Source of the DNA: JBDTMC01 sp039934475
GTDB lineage: Bacteria > Acidobacteriota > Terriglobia > Bryobacterales > Bryobacteraceae
Reading direction: 5' to 3'
Assembly (NCBI GenBank): GCA_039934475.1
Contig: JBDTMC010000045.1
Coordinates: 1-26,572, forward strand
DNA: 26,572 bases
Positions within the stretch are counted from its first letter, which is position 1; each line of letters starts with the position of its first letter. This document shows, one piece after another, positions 6,422 to 14,978 of this stretch. The position numbers were made by a program, and so were the translations under genes. Below the pieces are notes generated by a model that was not told the DNA's origin, did not search any database, and saw only the letters and a list, made by a program, of their open reading frames with translations.

Positions 6422-9400
6422 TTACTGAACCGCCAGGTTCACCGGGTTTGACGAAAACCCGCCGATGGATATAACAACCGGCTGTATCCCAGGATTGATG
6501 CCGGCCGGCACAATCGCATTTACTTGATAGAGCCCGGCGAAGCCCGGGGCCAGTCCGCTGAAGAGCACGGTTGCGGACTGGCCTCCGATGGAGACCGCCG
6601 GCTTGTTGGGCGTCTCGGCCAGCGGCACTGAGGGCGCCGGGGCGCCGCTGGCGGGCTGGTTGCTAACCGGTCCAAGACCGTTGGCATACAACTGCACCAC
6701 TTGGCCGCGAGCGATAGGATTGGCGGCGCCAACGACTGCAAACGATTGATCCAGTGCGGCCGCCATGCCCCCGGCGATCTTGAAAATCGAGGGTGCGTAT
6801 GGGGCTAACGGTAGCGTAACGACATTACCGTTTGAGTAGTCGATACTTACTTTCACCTGCGCAGACGATTGTCCCTGCAATTCCCACGGCACTTGGAGAT
6901 TGACCTGACCCGGGCTGACATAGACCAGGTGTCCCGGCACACTGATCCCTGCCGACGGGACATCGAAGCTCACATAGGCGTAGTCGATCTGGAGAGGAAG
7001 TGTAGACGATTCGGAGTAGCCGATGAAGTCACTCAATCCGCTTCCGAAGATACTGATGTACGATCCGGGAGCGACAGGGCTATTGGCCTGGAACGAAGCG
7101 CCGTCAACGACTGCGCCCGTTGGTATCAAAGGTTGCGGCCGAGCATAACCAGTGAAATCCGCGCGCAGTCCGCCGGCAGTCGCGGTGAAGGTGACGTTGC
7201 CGGATTGCGGCCCCAGAACCGGAACCGCCGTGGCAATCCCATACTGGTCAGTGACCGAATCCGCGCTTTGGATGGCTCCGCCTTGCGCGCTGAAGACCAC
7301 CGCTTCGCCAACCACCGGAATGCCCGAGGGGTCAACCAGCTTGAACGAGACGATTCCATCGGGAATACTGCCGTTCACCGTGCCGTCGAAACTGACACCG
7401 GTTAAAGGAATCAGGTTCGCCGCGCTCCCGCTTCCCACCAGATACAGATACGGCACCTGAAGAGAGACACCCGAGCCCTGGATCATGATTGCGCCGGAGT
7501 AGGAGCCAGCGCCCGGAACGGATCCGCTCAACAAGACATTGATGGTTCCCGACGCGCCAGGATTCAACACAAGACCGCTTGTGTCCACTTGCACACTGGC
7601 GCCGGAACTGGTGGCCTGGACCGACACCGAGACAGAAAGCGTAACCGGTGCTGTTCCGGAGTTGGTGAGTTGCAGCGGTTGGGTTTTAGGCAGAGACCCG
7701 AGTACGCCGAAGGAAACGCTTGACGGCACTGCGGTGACCGTGGCGTTAACTGCTGCTCCGGCATCCATTAGACCCGCACCCGTGGAACGGACATCCACCG
7801 GGTTGCCCGAATCGTCCGTAAGGACAGTGGGCGCCGCGGTATTAGAGAGTGCGGATTTCACTTGTTCCGCCGTGTATCCAGGGTGCTGCTGCTTGACAAG
7901 GGCGGCTGTGCCGGCCACCATCGGTGTCGCAAAGCTTGTTCCATTGCCAGCCAGGTAGCCATCCGAACTGTACAATGCGCCGGCGCTGTCGTAGCTTTCT
8001 CCGGCCATGTAGACGCTTGTCCCTACCGCCAATAAGTCGGGCTTCAGAGCACCATCGCCGGTGGTAGGCCCCACGGACGAGAAATAGCCAACCTGATCCG
8101 GCTTGCCGCTTTGCTCATTCCCGGCTCCGGATATGGTCAGTCGAGGTGCCGCAGTGGCGGCCGTGTAGTTCTTGAGCGCCACGCCGTCGGCATTGGAGAT
8201 CATCGCCGCCGGAATGCCAAACGTGTACAGGTTTTGGCTGGGAGAGATGATGGGCGATGAATCAGCCATATAGAAGACGGTGCCGATTGCACCTGCGTCC
8301 TTTGTGTTGCCCAACTTTACGGAGAAGTCACAATTGCCTCGTTCCACCAGAGCGATCGCACCTACGAGCGACGCGGCTGGCAGTGCGGAGCATGCGAAGC
8401 CGTCGTCACCAATGTTCGTTACGTCAATGAGATTGCCCGTGACGGATCCCAGCGGAACTGAGGCATCACCGGGAGCTGCCTGGATGTTTTGCAGGTTGGA
8501 AGGCGCCTCGGGACCCGCGGCTCTGACGACTTCGGCAAACGTGTGGGAGTTCGTCACCGCGCCCACGGTAATGACCGATGGCGCATCTCCGGGCGACGAA
8601 ATGGAGCTATACGTGGCTGAGTTCGGGTTGACGCCGTCATAGCCTTCGTTACCGGCGGCCGCGACAATGATCACGCCTCTCTGAGCCATGGTCTCAAACG
8701 TTTGCGCTAAGAGGTCGCAGGGGACTCCGGCGGCATTCCCACAGGCCGCGCCTGAATCGAGCGGTCCTGAAAAGGCGGGACTGCCGCTGGAGAAGTTGAT
8801 GATGTCCATGCCGTCCTGGTAGGCGTCCTCAAGAGCCTGGATCACGACGTCGTCGGAGGCGCTGTCGTTCAGGCCGGGCGAGCCGTAGATCTTGTAGTTG
8901 CCTAGATACGCTTTGGGGGCGAAACCGGAGAACGTCATGAGCCCCGTGTTCTGTTCACCAGCTGCGCAGGACGCCACAGCGGTGCCATGGCCGTCGCGAT
9001 CTCTGGGCGAATAGTCGTCGGGACGCGAGTCGGCGGCCGGATTGGGAGCGGTTCCCGCGGCGAGTTGGCGAACGTAGCTCCGCGCCACGATCACCTTGTT
9101 GTTCGTGTAAGCACAATCGCTGCCGGAGCAGATGGGGAATCCCGATGGCATGGGCAGGGAGCTGTCCTGAAAGGCGGGGTGTGTCTGATCGATGCCGCTG
9201 TCGAGGATCGCGATCTTGATGCCGGCGCCGGCGTTCTGGATTCCGCCGACCACATTCCACGCCCCGGGCGCATTCAATAACCGTATGGCGTGACTGAGGT
9301 CCTTGTGATAGCGGCGGGCCGGCACCACGCCCTTTACGCCAGGTAGACCTTTCAATTCGGCAAGCCGTTCCTTCGGGGCGATGACGAACAGCGCGTTAAG

Positions 9401-9658
9401 GACCGTAGTCACGGAGCTGGTGACTCTGATGCCTCGCTTGCCCAACTCTTCCCGCAAGGCTCGTTGCTTTCCTTCGATCTGTGCCCGGTAACCGCCCGCT
9501 TCCTGTGTTCGCAGGCCTGTGGACGTGTGGAACCTCTCCGCGACCGGTGGATCCTCCAGGAGCAATGTGTAATGGTTAGGCATCGTCTGGACGGAGGCGC
9601 ACCAGGCGGCGGAGCTTACCACCAGAACGAAGAGAGCGGTGATAGATCTTGCCAACAT
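6422..9658 (-). CDS. Secreted subtilisin-family (S8) serine protease with PA insert and Solibacter C-terminal domain
   Basis: A 1078-residue exported protease. The start at 9658 (MLARS) gives a clean signal peptide ending near AWCAS; an upstream in-frame ATG at 9712 would overlap the preceding gene. A propeptide (about 25-120) precedes the catalytic domain: D153 in IAILDSGID, H224 in DGHGTAVAS, oxyanion N337 in AAGNEG and S575 in GNGTSFATP. A PA domain is inserted between N and S (about 385-510, with VERGNCDF). After the protease come a strand-rich Fn3/ASH-like domain (about 650-760), a bacterial Ig-like domain (about 765-855) and the ~220-residue TIGR03437 domain, typical of Solibacter proteins. 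All catalytic residues are present. It lies between, and is probably co-transcribed with, the Gly/Met-rich protein and the pseudo-receiver. Confidence 0.95.
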   Translation of the reverse strand: MLARSITALFVLVVSSAAWCASVQTMPNHYTLLLEDPPVAERFHTSTGLRTQEAGGYRAQIEGKQRALREELGKRGIRVTSSVTTVLNALFVIAPKERLAELKGLPGVKGVVPARRYHKDLSHAIRLLNAPGAWNVVGGIQNAGAGIKIAILDSGIDQTHPAFQDSSLPMPSGFPICSGSDCAYTNNKVIVARSYVRQLAAGTAPNPAADSRPDDYSPRDRDGHGTAVASCAAGEQNTGLMTFSGFAPKAYLGNYKIYGSPGLNDSASDDVVIQALEDAYQDGMDIINFSSGSPAFSGPLDSGAACGNAAGVPCDLLAQTFETMAQRGVIIVAAAGNEGYDGVNPNSATYSSISSPGDAPSVITVGAVTNSHTFAEVVRAAGPEAPSNLQNIQAAPGDASVPLGSVTGNLIDVTNIGDDGFACSALPAASLVGAIALVERGNCDFSVKLGNTKDAGAIGTVFYMADSSPIISPSQNLYTFGIPAAMISNADGVALKNYTAATAAPRLTISGAGNEQSGKPDQVGYFSSVGPTTGDGALKPDLLAVGTSVYMAGESYDSAGALYSSDGYLAGNGTSFATPMVAGTAALVKQQHPGYTAEQVKSALSNTAAPTVLTDDSGNPVDVRSTGAGLMDAGAAVNATVTAVPSSVSFGVLGSLPKTQPLQLTNSGTAPVTLSVSVSVQATSSGASVQVDTSGLVLNPGASGTINVLLSGSVPGAGSYSGAIMIQGSGVSLQVPYLYLVGSGSAANLIPLTGVSFDGTVNGSIPDGIVSFKLVDPSGIPVVGEAVVFSAQGGAIQSADSVTDQYGIATAVPVLGPQSGNVTFTATAGGLRADFTGYARPQPLIPTGAVVDGASFQANSPVAPGSYISIFGSGLSDFIGYSESSTLPLQIDYAYVSFDVPSAGISVPGHLVYVSPGQVNLQVPWELQGQSSAQVKVSIDYSNGNVVTLPLAPYAPSIFKIAGGMAAALDQSFAVVGAANPIARGQVVQLYANGLGPVSNQPASGAPAPSVPLAETPNKPAVSIGGQSATVLFSGLAPGFAGLYQVNAIVPAGINPGIQPVVISIGGFSSNPVNLAVQ

Positions 9659-9677
9659 GAAATTCTCAATTCTTCGG

Positions 9678-10406
9678 TCAGAGCTCGAGCTTGCCATTGA
9701 ACAGCATGTCAAGGAGGGAGAAGCTTTGGGCCAGCTTGGCGGAGCCGATGGTTGCAGTGAATTCGACCGCGCCGTCGTTCTTCACAATCTCGGCGCTTCG
9801 CGGAAACTTGAATAGGATTACCGGACCCGAGTCTTTTTCGATGACCTCGGCTTCGGTGGAGTGAATTGTCTTCTTCCCGGCGCGCTTCAGTTCTCCCGCC
9901 GATTTGAGATGCTTCTCGATGTCTTTGTCGTCACCGTTGATCAGCCGGCGGGGCAAACCGGTGACGGCAATTGTGTAGGAGGCTTCGTCGATGGAGGGCG
10001 CATTGGAATCGGCCAACTTGAGATGCGCCTCCTGAACCGGCAAGGCACTTTCCCAGCGGACGGTTACGTTGGGTGCGGGCGTGCGCGAAGTTCCGGACCC
10101 GTCCGCGCCTGGATCGGTTTGCGATGGGTTCCGGCCCATACCGCCTCCTCGACCTCCCATCCGTGGGCCTCCCATGCCGCCCATGCCGACACCGACTCTA
10201 CCCATGCCGCCCGACGACCGCCGACCGTTTGCGGTCCGATCAATCGCGGGCGACGTCTCTTTTGACCAGGGTGAATCCGAGAGGATGCTCTGAGCCTCGG
10301 CCTCCGTCCATTGCGAAGGTGGCTTTCCCTTCCATGATAGATCCTGGGCGGCGAGAAAAACGATGGGAAGTGAGCACAGAAGAAAGCGGCTGCTACGTAT
10401 ACTCAT
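9678..10406 (-). CDS. Secreted protein with a Gly/Met/Arg-rich linker, unknown function
   Basis: A 242-residue exported protein. Residues 1-21 form a signal peptide (LLCSLPIVFLAAQ). A short conserved-looking segment follows, WKGKPPSQWTEAEAQSILSDSPW, a pattern I have seen at the start of other acidobacterial secreted proteins of unknown function. Residues ~66-92 are low-complexity Gly/Met/Arg (for example GVGMGGMGGPRMGGRGGGMG). The rest, about 110-242, is a predicted beta-rich domain ending in SFSLLDMLFNGKLEL. It is the first gene of the minus-strand operon; its stop is 19 bases from the protease start. No catalytic motif is visible. A role as scaffold, chaperone or surface protein for the protease would be guesswork. 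Confidence 0.75.
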   Translation of the reverse strand: MSIRSSRFLLCSLPIVFLAAQDLSWKGKPPSQWTEAEAQSILSDSPWSKETSPAIDRTANGRRSSGGMGRVGVGMGGMGGPRMGGRGGGMGRNPSQTDPGADGSGTSRTPAPNVTVRWESALPVQEAHLKLADSNAPSIDEASYTIAVTGLPRRLINGDDKDIEKHLKSAGELKRAGKKTIHSTEAEVIEKDSGPVILFKFPRSAEIVKNDGAVEFTATIGSAKLAQSFSLLDMLFNGKLEL

Positions 10407-10589
10407 TTGCTTTAGGCCTCGACACTGGCGCGGCGTGATTCTCCCTGATTCTGTAGGTGCCGTGCGGTGGAGAGGCGTTCCTACCGCCTAGTGGGGATTT
10501 CCGGTGCGGAGAGGTTGGTAGAAGGAGCATCCTCAGGGCGGGTGCCATACCATTGTGCGGTGCGCAACGCATATAGTGGAAAGAACGAT

Positions 10590-10892
10590 ATGAATCACCC
10601 CGTACAGCCGAAAGTGGAACCCGTACAGACCGCGGGCTATCGCGAGAACTACGCCAACAGCGTGCAGCTCCGGGCGAGCCTCTATGACTTCTTCCTGCTG
10701 TTCGGACAAGTGAGCCAGACGTCACCGGAAATGGTGACGCTCAACAACTTCCAGGGCGTGTACCTGAGCCCGCAGCAGGCAAAAGCGCTTTCTACTGTAT
10801 TGCTTCAGAATATCCAGCAATACGAAGCGACCTTCGGAGAGATCAGACTGGAACCGCAGAGCGGCGCCAACCCCGGTGGAATCATCCAATAG
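10590..10892 (+). CDS. DUF3467 family protein
   Basis: A 100-residue cytoplasmic protein. The start at 10590 is preferred because GGAAAGAACGAT precedes the ATG and because the family begins just before the conserved segment; the frame is open upstream to 10467, but that part has no family similarity. Conserved DUF3467 features are YANSVQLRASLYDFFLLFGQ, then the segment FQGVYLSPQQAKAL and VLLQNIQQYEATFGEI. The family occurs widely in bacteria and its function is not known. Its last 17 bases overlap the 5' end of the glycosyltransferase gene, implying co-transcription. It is divergent from the protease operon across a 183-base promoter region. Confidence 0.88.
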   Translation: MNHPVQPKVEPVQTAGYRENYANSVQLRASLYDFFLLFGQVSQTSPEMVTLNNFQGVYLSPQQAKALSTVLLQNIQQYEATFGEIRLEPQSGANPGGIIQ

Positions 10893-12348
10893 GTCTGCTT
10901 CACGGACGCGGCCCGGCAGTTACCTGATCCTCGGCGGTGGATTCGCGCTCATTCTGTTCCTAAGCCATGCGGCCTTCTTGGGGCTTCCCTATCATTGGGA
11001 CGAACTGGGATACTTTGTCCCGGCCGCCCTGGACCTTTTCCGGTTAGGCGCTTGGGTTCCGGTAAATACGCTGGCGAACATCCACCCCCCCGGCTTATCG
11101 GTATACTTATCGGCCATTTGGACGATGGCTGGGTATTCCATTCCAGCGACACGGGCGGCAATGCTGGTGCTGGCTTCGGGCGCTGTCCTGGCTTCGTTCC
11201 TGCTGGCGATTGAGCTTTCGAAAGGGCGGGCGGGGTATCCGGCTTTCGCGGCCGCGGGGTTGCTGCTGCTGTCGCCGCTGTTCTTTACGCAATCTATGAT
11301 GGCGCAATTGGACATGCCCGCGATGCTGTTTTGTACGCTGGCGCTGCTGTGGTTTCTGCAGGATCGGATCGGATTGTCGGTGGCGGCTTGCACGGCGGCT
11401 GTGCTGATGAAGGAGACGGCGCTGGTGGCGCCGCTGGTGTTTGCCTTGTGGCTGGCGCGGGACCGGCGATGGAAGGCTGCTGCGTGGTTCGCGATCCCCG
11501 CGCTGGCGCTCTGCGGATGGCTGGTGGTTCTGACGCGCGCCACCGGGAACACGGTAGGGAATGCGGAGTTTGGGTGGTACAACGTGGTGTACCCGCTGCA
11601 TCCGGTGCGACTGGGTGGAGCGCTTCTGCGGCGGGTGTCATACCTTTTCCTGGAAGAGTTCCGTTGGGTAGGGACCATCGCTTTGGTGTGGGCACTTCGG
11701 CGTGGTGAGTTGGCATCGCGCGCCTGGCGAGTGGCTGGTTCGCTGGCCGTGGCGCAGACGGCACTGGTGACTGTGCTGGGGGGTGCTGAACTGGAAAGGT
11801 ACCTGCTTCCCGCGATGCCTGTGCTGTACGCGGCGTTCGTTGTTTCATTGCGCTGGAAAGTGGCGCTGCCTTTGCTTGCCGCGGGACTGTTTGCATGCAA
11901 TTTCTGGAACCCGCCGCTATGGCCTTTCCCCCAGGAGAATAATCTCGCGATGGTGGATTTCGTATTTGTGCAACAAGCTGTTGCACAATCTCTGGAGACA
12001 AGCGGCGAGAAGGGCACTGTAGTGACGGCTTGGCCCTTGAGTGACGCCCTGCGGCGGCCTGAGTTTGGCTACGTGTCCCGGCCGTTGCACGTGCGGCCAC
12101 TGGAAGACTTCAGCATAGAGTCCCTGAGCAAGATACCCGCGGACGAATTGCGGCTTGTGGTTATCTATTCGCGGGATTGGGACCCGCCGCATAACCTGCT
12201 GCGGATTCCGCTTCTGGAGGCTCTGCGGGAAAAGTACTTTCTCTGGCACACACCGGCGACAGAGGAAGTACTCAAAACACGGTTTGGACTCTCTCGAATC
12301 GAGAGATGGGCACGCGGGGGCCAGTGGATCGAGATTTGGCGACGCTAG
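10876..12348 (+). CDS. GT39/ArnT-like polytopic membrane glycosyltransferase
   Basis: A 490-residue integral membrane protein with about ten hydrophobic segments and a soluble C-terminal region (about 360-490). After the first membrane span comes the acidic pair in HWDELGYF (D42/E43), then IHPPGL (70-74) and QLDMPAM near residue 145, all typical of the PMT_2/ArnT group of GT-C glycosyltransferases, which use polyprenyl-phosphate sugars on the outer face of the inner membrane. The likely start is a GTG at 10876, which overlaps the DUF3467 gene by 17 bases; no strong ribosome site is seen, so translation may depend on coupling. The gene converges on cysN with a 6-base gap. Sugar and acceptor are unknown. 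Confidence 0.82.
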   Translation: MESSNRSASRTRPGSYLILGGGFALILFLSHAAFLGLPYHWDELGYFVPAALDLFRLGAWVPVNTLANIHPPGLSVYLSAIWTMAGYSIPATRAAMLVLASGAVLASFLLAIELSKGRAGYPAFAAAGLLLLSPLFFTQSMMAQLDMPAMLFCTLALLWFLQDRIGLSVAACTAAVLMKETALVAPLVFALWLARDRRWKAAAWFAIPALALCGWLVVLTRATGNTVGNAEFGWYNVVYPLHPVRLGGALLRRVSYLFLEEFRWVGTIALVWALRRGELASRAWRVAGSLAVAQTALVTVLGGAELERYLLPAMPVLYAAFVVSLRWKVALPLLAAGLFACNFWNPPLWPFPQENNLAMVDFVFVQQAVAQSLETSGEKGTVVTAWPLSDALRRPEFGYVSRPLHVRPLEDFSIESLSKIPADELRLVVIYSRDWDPPHNLLRIPLLEALREKYFLWHTPATEEVLKTRFGLSRIERWARGGQWIEIWRR

Positions 12349-12354
12349 TAAGAT

Positions 12355-14034
12355 CTAAAGAATATGCCGGGCTTCCAGCATTTCAAGGATCTGTACGGCA
12401 GCGACCTCGTCTTCAGCAGCAATATCGCGATGCTGGAGTTCGAGGAATGAGTGGCCCTCCGCAAACTGGCGGGCACGGGCGCAATCTTCGGTAGCCGATG
12501 AAGCCGGCGAGCAGATGGTGATGAGGCCGGCAGCCATGGAGATGCGGGCCAATTCCGGCAGCAGGTGCGTCTCTTCCTGGTCGGCCAACACGTGCACCTG
12601 GCAACCACGTTGGAACAGCTTACGCTCCAGGAGGTAGGCAAGTTCCCGTCGCGCGGTCATCCAGATGACAGCCGGTGAATGGCCGTTGCGGGAATAACGT
12701 TCGGCACCCGTGAGACGCCCGGTTTCAAGCTCCAATGGAAGGGGCGTTTCCGGCTCACGAATCATGCCGGCGCCGAGTGTGGCGTTGGTGATGGGATCGA
12801 TGAGGATGAACCCGCCAGTGGTGCGGTTGGCAGCATATGCGTCGTAGAACAGGGGCCGCTGCGTTTCCACCGCCACCACGCCGATCTCATTCAGTTCAAG
12901 GCGATCGGTTTCCCCGTGTGCCAGGGTGTTTACATCCACTTTGTGCCGCACCCGCTTGATGATGCACTTCACCTGTTGCGTGGTGTGTTTGAGGAGGTAT
13001 GGCTTTTCTACCTCCATCGGGTCCTGGTGCATCCAGACGAGCGTCGCTTCCATGCGCCGGGAGACGTGCGGCATGGCGTCGGGATTGACCAGCATGTCGC
13101 CACGGCTGATATCGAGTTCGTCGTCGAGCGTGATGGCGACCGACATCGGCGGGTAGGCTTCCGGCAGATCGCCTTCCCAGGTGGTGATGGCTTTCACACG
13201 ACTGGTTCGGCCCGATGGCAGGACCATCACAGAGTCGCCAGGGTGAATTGTACCGGCCGACATCTGGCCGGCATAGCCGCGGTAGTCGAGGGAAGGACGA
13301 ATCACATACTGGACGGGAAAACGGAACTCCGGGAACCGTGTGGCGCTATTCAGCTCGACGGTTTCCAGGTAGTGGAGCAAGCTGGGGCCGCGGTACCACG
13401 GGGTGCGTTCGCTAGTGGTGACAACGTTATCGCCATCCAGTGCGCTGATGGGGAAGAAGACGCAATCCGGAGCGCCAACGGCGGCGGCAAACTCGCGGAA
13501 GTCGCCGCAAATCCGGTTGAAGACCTCTTCGCTAAAATCCACCAGATCCATCTTGTTGATGGCGACCGCCAGATGGGGAATGCCCAAGAGGGTGCCAATG
13601 AAGGCGTGGCGGCGGGATTGAGGAAGAACTCCCTTGCGGGCGTCGACCAGCACAATGGAGAGTTCGGCGGTGGAAGCGCCGGTCGCCATGTTGCGCGTGT
13701 ACTGTTCGTGGCCGGGCGTGTCGGCAATGATGAACTTGCGCGCCGGTGTGGAGAAGTAACGGTAGGCTACATCAATGGTGATGCCCTGTTCGCGTTCCGC
13801 CCGCAAACCGTCGGTCAAGAGCGAGAAGTCGAGAGGACCAGAAGAACGGTTGAGTCCGGACTTTTCGATGCTTGCGAGCTGGTCTTCGTAAACGCCCTTG
13901 GAGTCATAGAGGAGGCGGCCGATGAGAGTACTCTTGCCGTCGTCCACACTGCCGGCCGTGGTGAACCGGAGCAGTTCTTTTTGTTGTTCCTGGGCGAGGA
14001 AATCCTCAATGGCGGCAGGAGCGGTTGTTGACAT
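12355..14034 (-). CDS. cysN: Sulfate adenylyltransferase subunit 1 (CysN) with shortened APS-kinase-like C-terminus
   Basis: A 559-residue GTPase subunit of ATP sulfurylase, which drives formation of adenylyl sulfate from ATP and sulfate by GTP hydrolysis. G motifs are intact: P-loop GSVDDGKST (28-36), DTPGHE (105-110) and NKMD (160-163). The two EF-Tu-like barrels follow, to about residue 440. The last ~115 residues align by eye with the APS-kinase domain of CysNC/NodQ proteins (RNGHSPAVIWMT, then LERKLFQRGCQVHVL, then AGLITI), but the GLSGAGKST P-loop is missing between WMT and the first helix and the domain is much shorter than the usual ~175-200 residues, so it should not phosphorylate APS. 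The ATG at 14034 has GAGGGA about 12 bases upstream. It follows cysD by 38 bases. Confidence 0.95.
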   Translation of the reverse strand: MSTTAPAAIEDFLAQEQQKELLRFTTAGSVDDGKSTLIGRLLYDSKGVYEDQLASIEKSGLNRSSGPLDFSLLTDGLRAEREQGITIDVAYRYFSTPARKFIIADTPGHEQYTRNMATGASTAELSIVLVDARKGVLPQSRRHAFIGTLLGIPHLAVAINKMDLVDFSEEVFNRICGDFREFAAAVGAPDCVFFPISALDGDNVVTTSERTPWYRGPSLLHYLETVELNSATRFPEFRFPVQYVIRPSLDYRGYAGQMSAGTIHPGDSVMVLPSGRTSRVKAITTWEGDLPEAYPPMSVAITLDDELDISRGDMLVNPDAMPHVSRRMEATLVWMHQDPMEVEKPYLLKHTTQQVKCIIKRVRHKVDVNTLAHGETDRLELNEIGVVAVETQRPLFYDAYAANRTTGGFILIDPITNATLGAGMIREPETPLPLELETGRLTGAERYSRNGHSPAVIWMTARRELAYLLERKLFQRGCQVHVLADQEETHLLPELARISMAAGLITICSPASSATEDCARARQFAEGHSFLELQHRDIAAEDEVAAVQILEMLEARHIL

Positions 14035-14072
14035 CGTAATCGCTGTTCCCTCTGGGCAATACAAGCCGGAAT

Positions 14073-14978
14073 CTAGAAATAACCTTCGCGCTTCTTGATT
14101 TCCATGGAGCCTTCCTGATCATGGTCGATGACCCGGTTCTCGCGTTCTGAACGGCGCATCACAAACAGTTCCTGGATGATCTGGGGCACGGTAACCGCCT
14201 CGGAGCGCATAGCACCCGTGCAATGTGTGCAGCCGAGAGAGCGCATCCGGCATTGGACCATTTGCGGCTCCTCGCCCGGCATTAGTTTGGGGTTGTGCTC
14301 AACAGGGATGAGCGTCTGTCCCCGGACGATCATCGGACGCGGCTTGGCGAAGTAGAGCGGAACAATAGGGATTTCTTCGAGGTGAATATACTGCCACACA
14401 TCGAGTTCGGTCCAATTGGAGAGCGGGAAAACCCGGATGCTCTCGCCCTTGTCGATGCGGCTGTTATAGATGTTCCAAAGTTCAGGGCGCTGGCTCTTAG
14501 GGTCCCATTGGCCGAAGGAGTCGCGGAACGAATAAATACGTTCCTTAGCACGAGATTTCTCTTCTTCGCGGCGGGCGCCGCCAAAGGCAGCGTCGTAAGG
14601 ACCGGCGGCAAGAGCGTCGAGCAAGGCTCTTGTTTTCAGCAGCCCGCAGCACTTTTGCGTTCCCAGCGTATAGGGGTTGGCGCCTTCGTGTATAGCGTTC
14701 CAGTTCGTATGAACAATTAGATTGGCGCCAATGTCGGTACAAAAGCGATCCCGAAATTCAATCATTTCCCCGAATTTGAAAGTCGTGTCCACATGCAACA
14801 GAGGGAATGGAATCTTTCCGGGGTGAAAGGCCTTTTGGGCGAGGCGTACGAGAACGCTGGAGTCCTTACCGATAGAGTAGAGCATCACCGGACGCTGGAA
14901 TTCGGCAACCACTTCCCGCAGGATGTGGATGCTTTCCGCCTCTAGGGCTCGGAGATGAGTGATCACTCGTGGGTCCAT
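14073..14978 (-). CDS. cysD: Sulfate adenylyltransferase subunit 2 (CysD)
   Basis: A 301-residue catalytic subunit of ATP sulfurylase, almost exactly the length of the E. coli protein. The start at 14978 (MDPRVITHLRALEAESIHI) matches the family N-terminus; the frame is open upstream to 15035. Conserved features are the PP-loop SIGKDSSV (35-42), LHVDTTFKF (61-69), AFGGARREEEKSRAKERIYS (131-150), the segment FPLSNWTELDVWQYI (184-198) and the C-terminus SMEIKKREGYF. It is unusual in carrying C110-C111 in GTQKCCGLLKT and C250/C253 in SLGCTHCTGAM, where the common CysD has KHTD and LGCWPLTG. It forms an operon with cysN; no cysH, cysC or transporter gene is present in the window. Confidence 0.96.
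   Translation of the reverse strand: MDPRVITHLRALEAESIHILREVVAEFQRPVMLYSIGKDSSVLVRLAQKAFHPGKIPFPLLHVDTTFKFGEMIEFRDRFCTDIGANLIVHTNWNAIHEGANPYTLGTQKCCGLLKTRALLDALAAGPYDAAFGGARREEEKSRAKERIYSFRDSFGQWDPKSQRPELWNIYNSRIDKGESIRVFPLSNWTELDVWQYIHLEEIPIVPLYFAKPRPMIVRGQTLIPVEHNPKLMPGEEPQMVQCRMRSLGCTHCTGAMRSEAVTVPQIIQELFVMRRSERENRVIDHDQEGSMEIKKREGYF

Noticed and set aside
9658..9712. Longer N-terminus for the subtilase starting at 9712
   Set aside because: It would place a polar Ser-rich stretch before the signal peptide and overlap the preceding gene.
10992..12017. A 341-codon open frame on the minus strand opposite the glycosyltransferase
   Set aside because: Low-complexity Ser/Ala/Arg translation without domains; the plus strand has membrane segments and GT39 motifs.
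12290..12306. TCTCTCGA-A-TCGAGAGA inverted repeat near the end of the glycosyltransferase gene as a terminator
   Set aside because: It lies inside the coding sequence over 40 bases before the stop, has a one-base centre and no T-run.
12679..14031. A 450-codon open frame on the plus strand opposite cysN
   Set aside because: The minus strand encodes an unmistakable CysN over the same span; the antisense frame is a by-product of GC-rich third positions and matches nothing I know.
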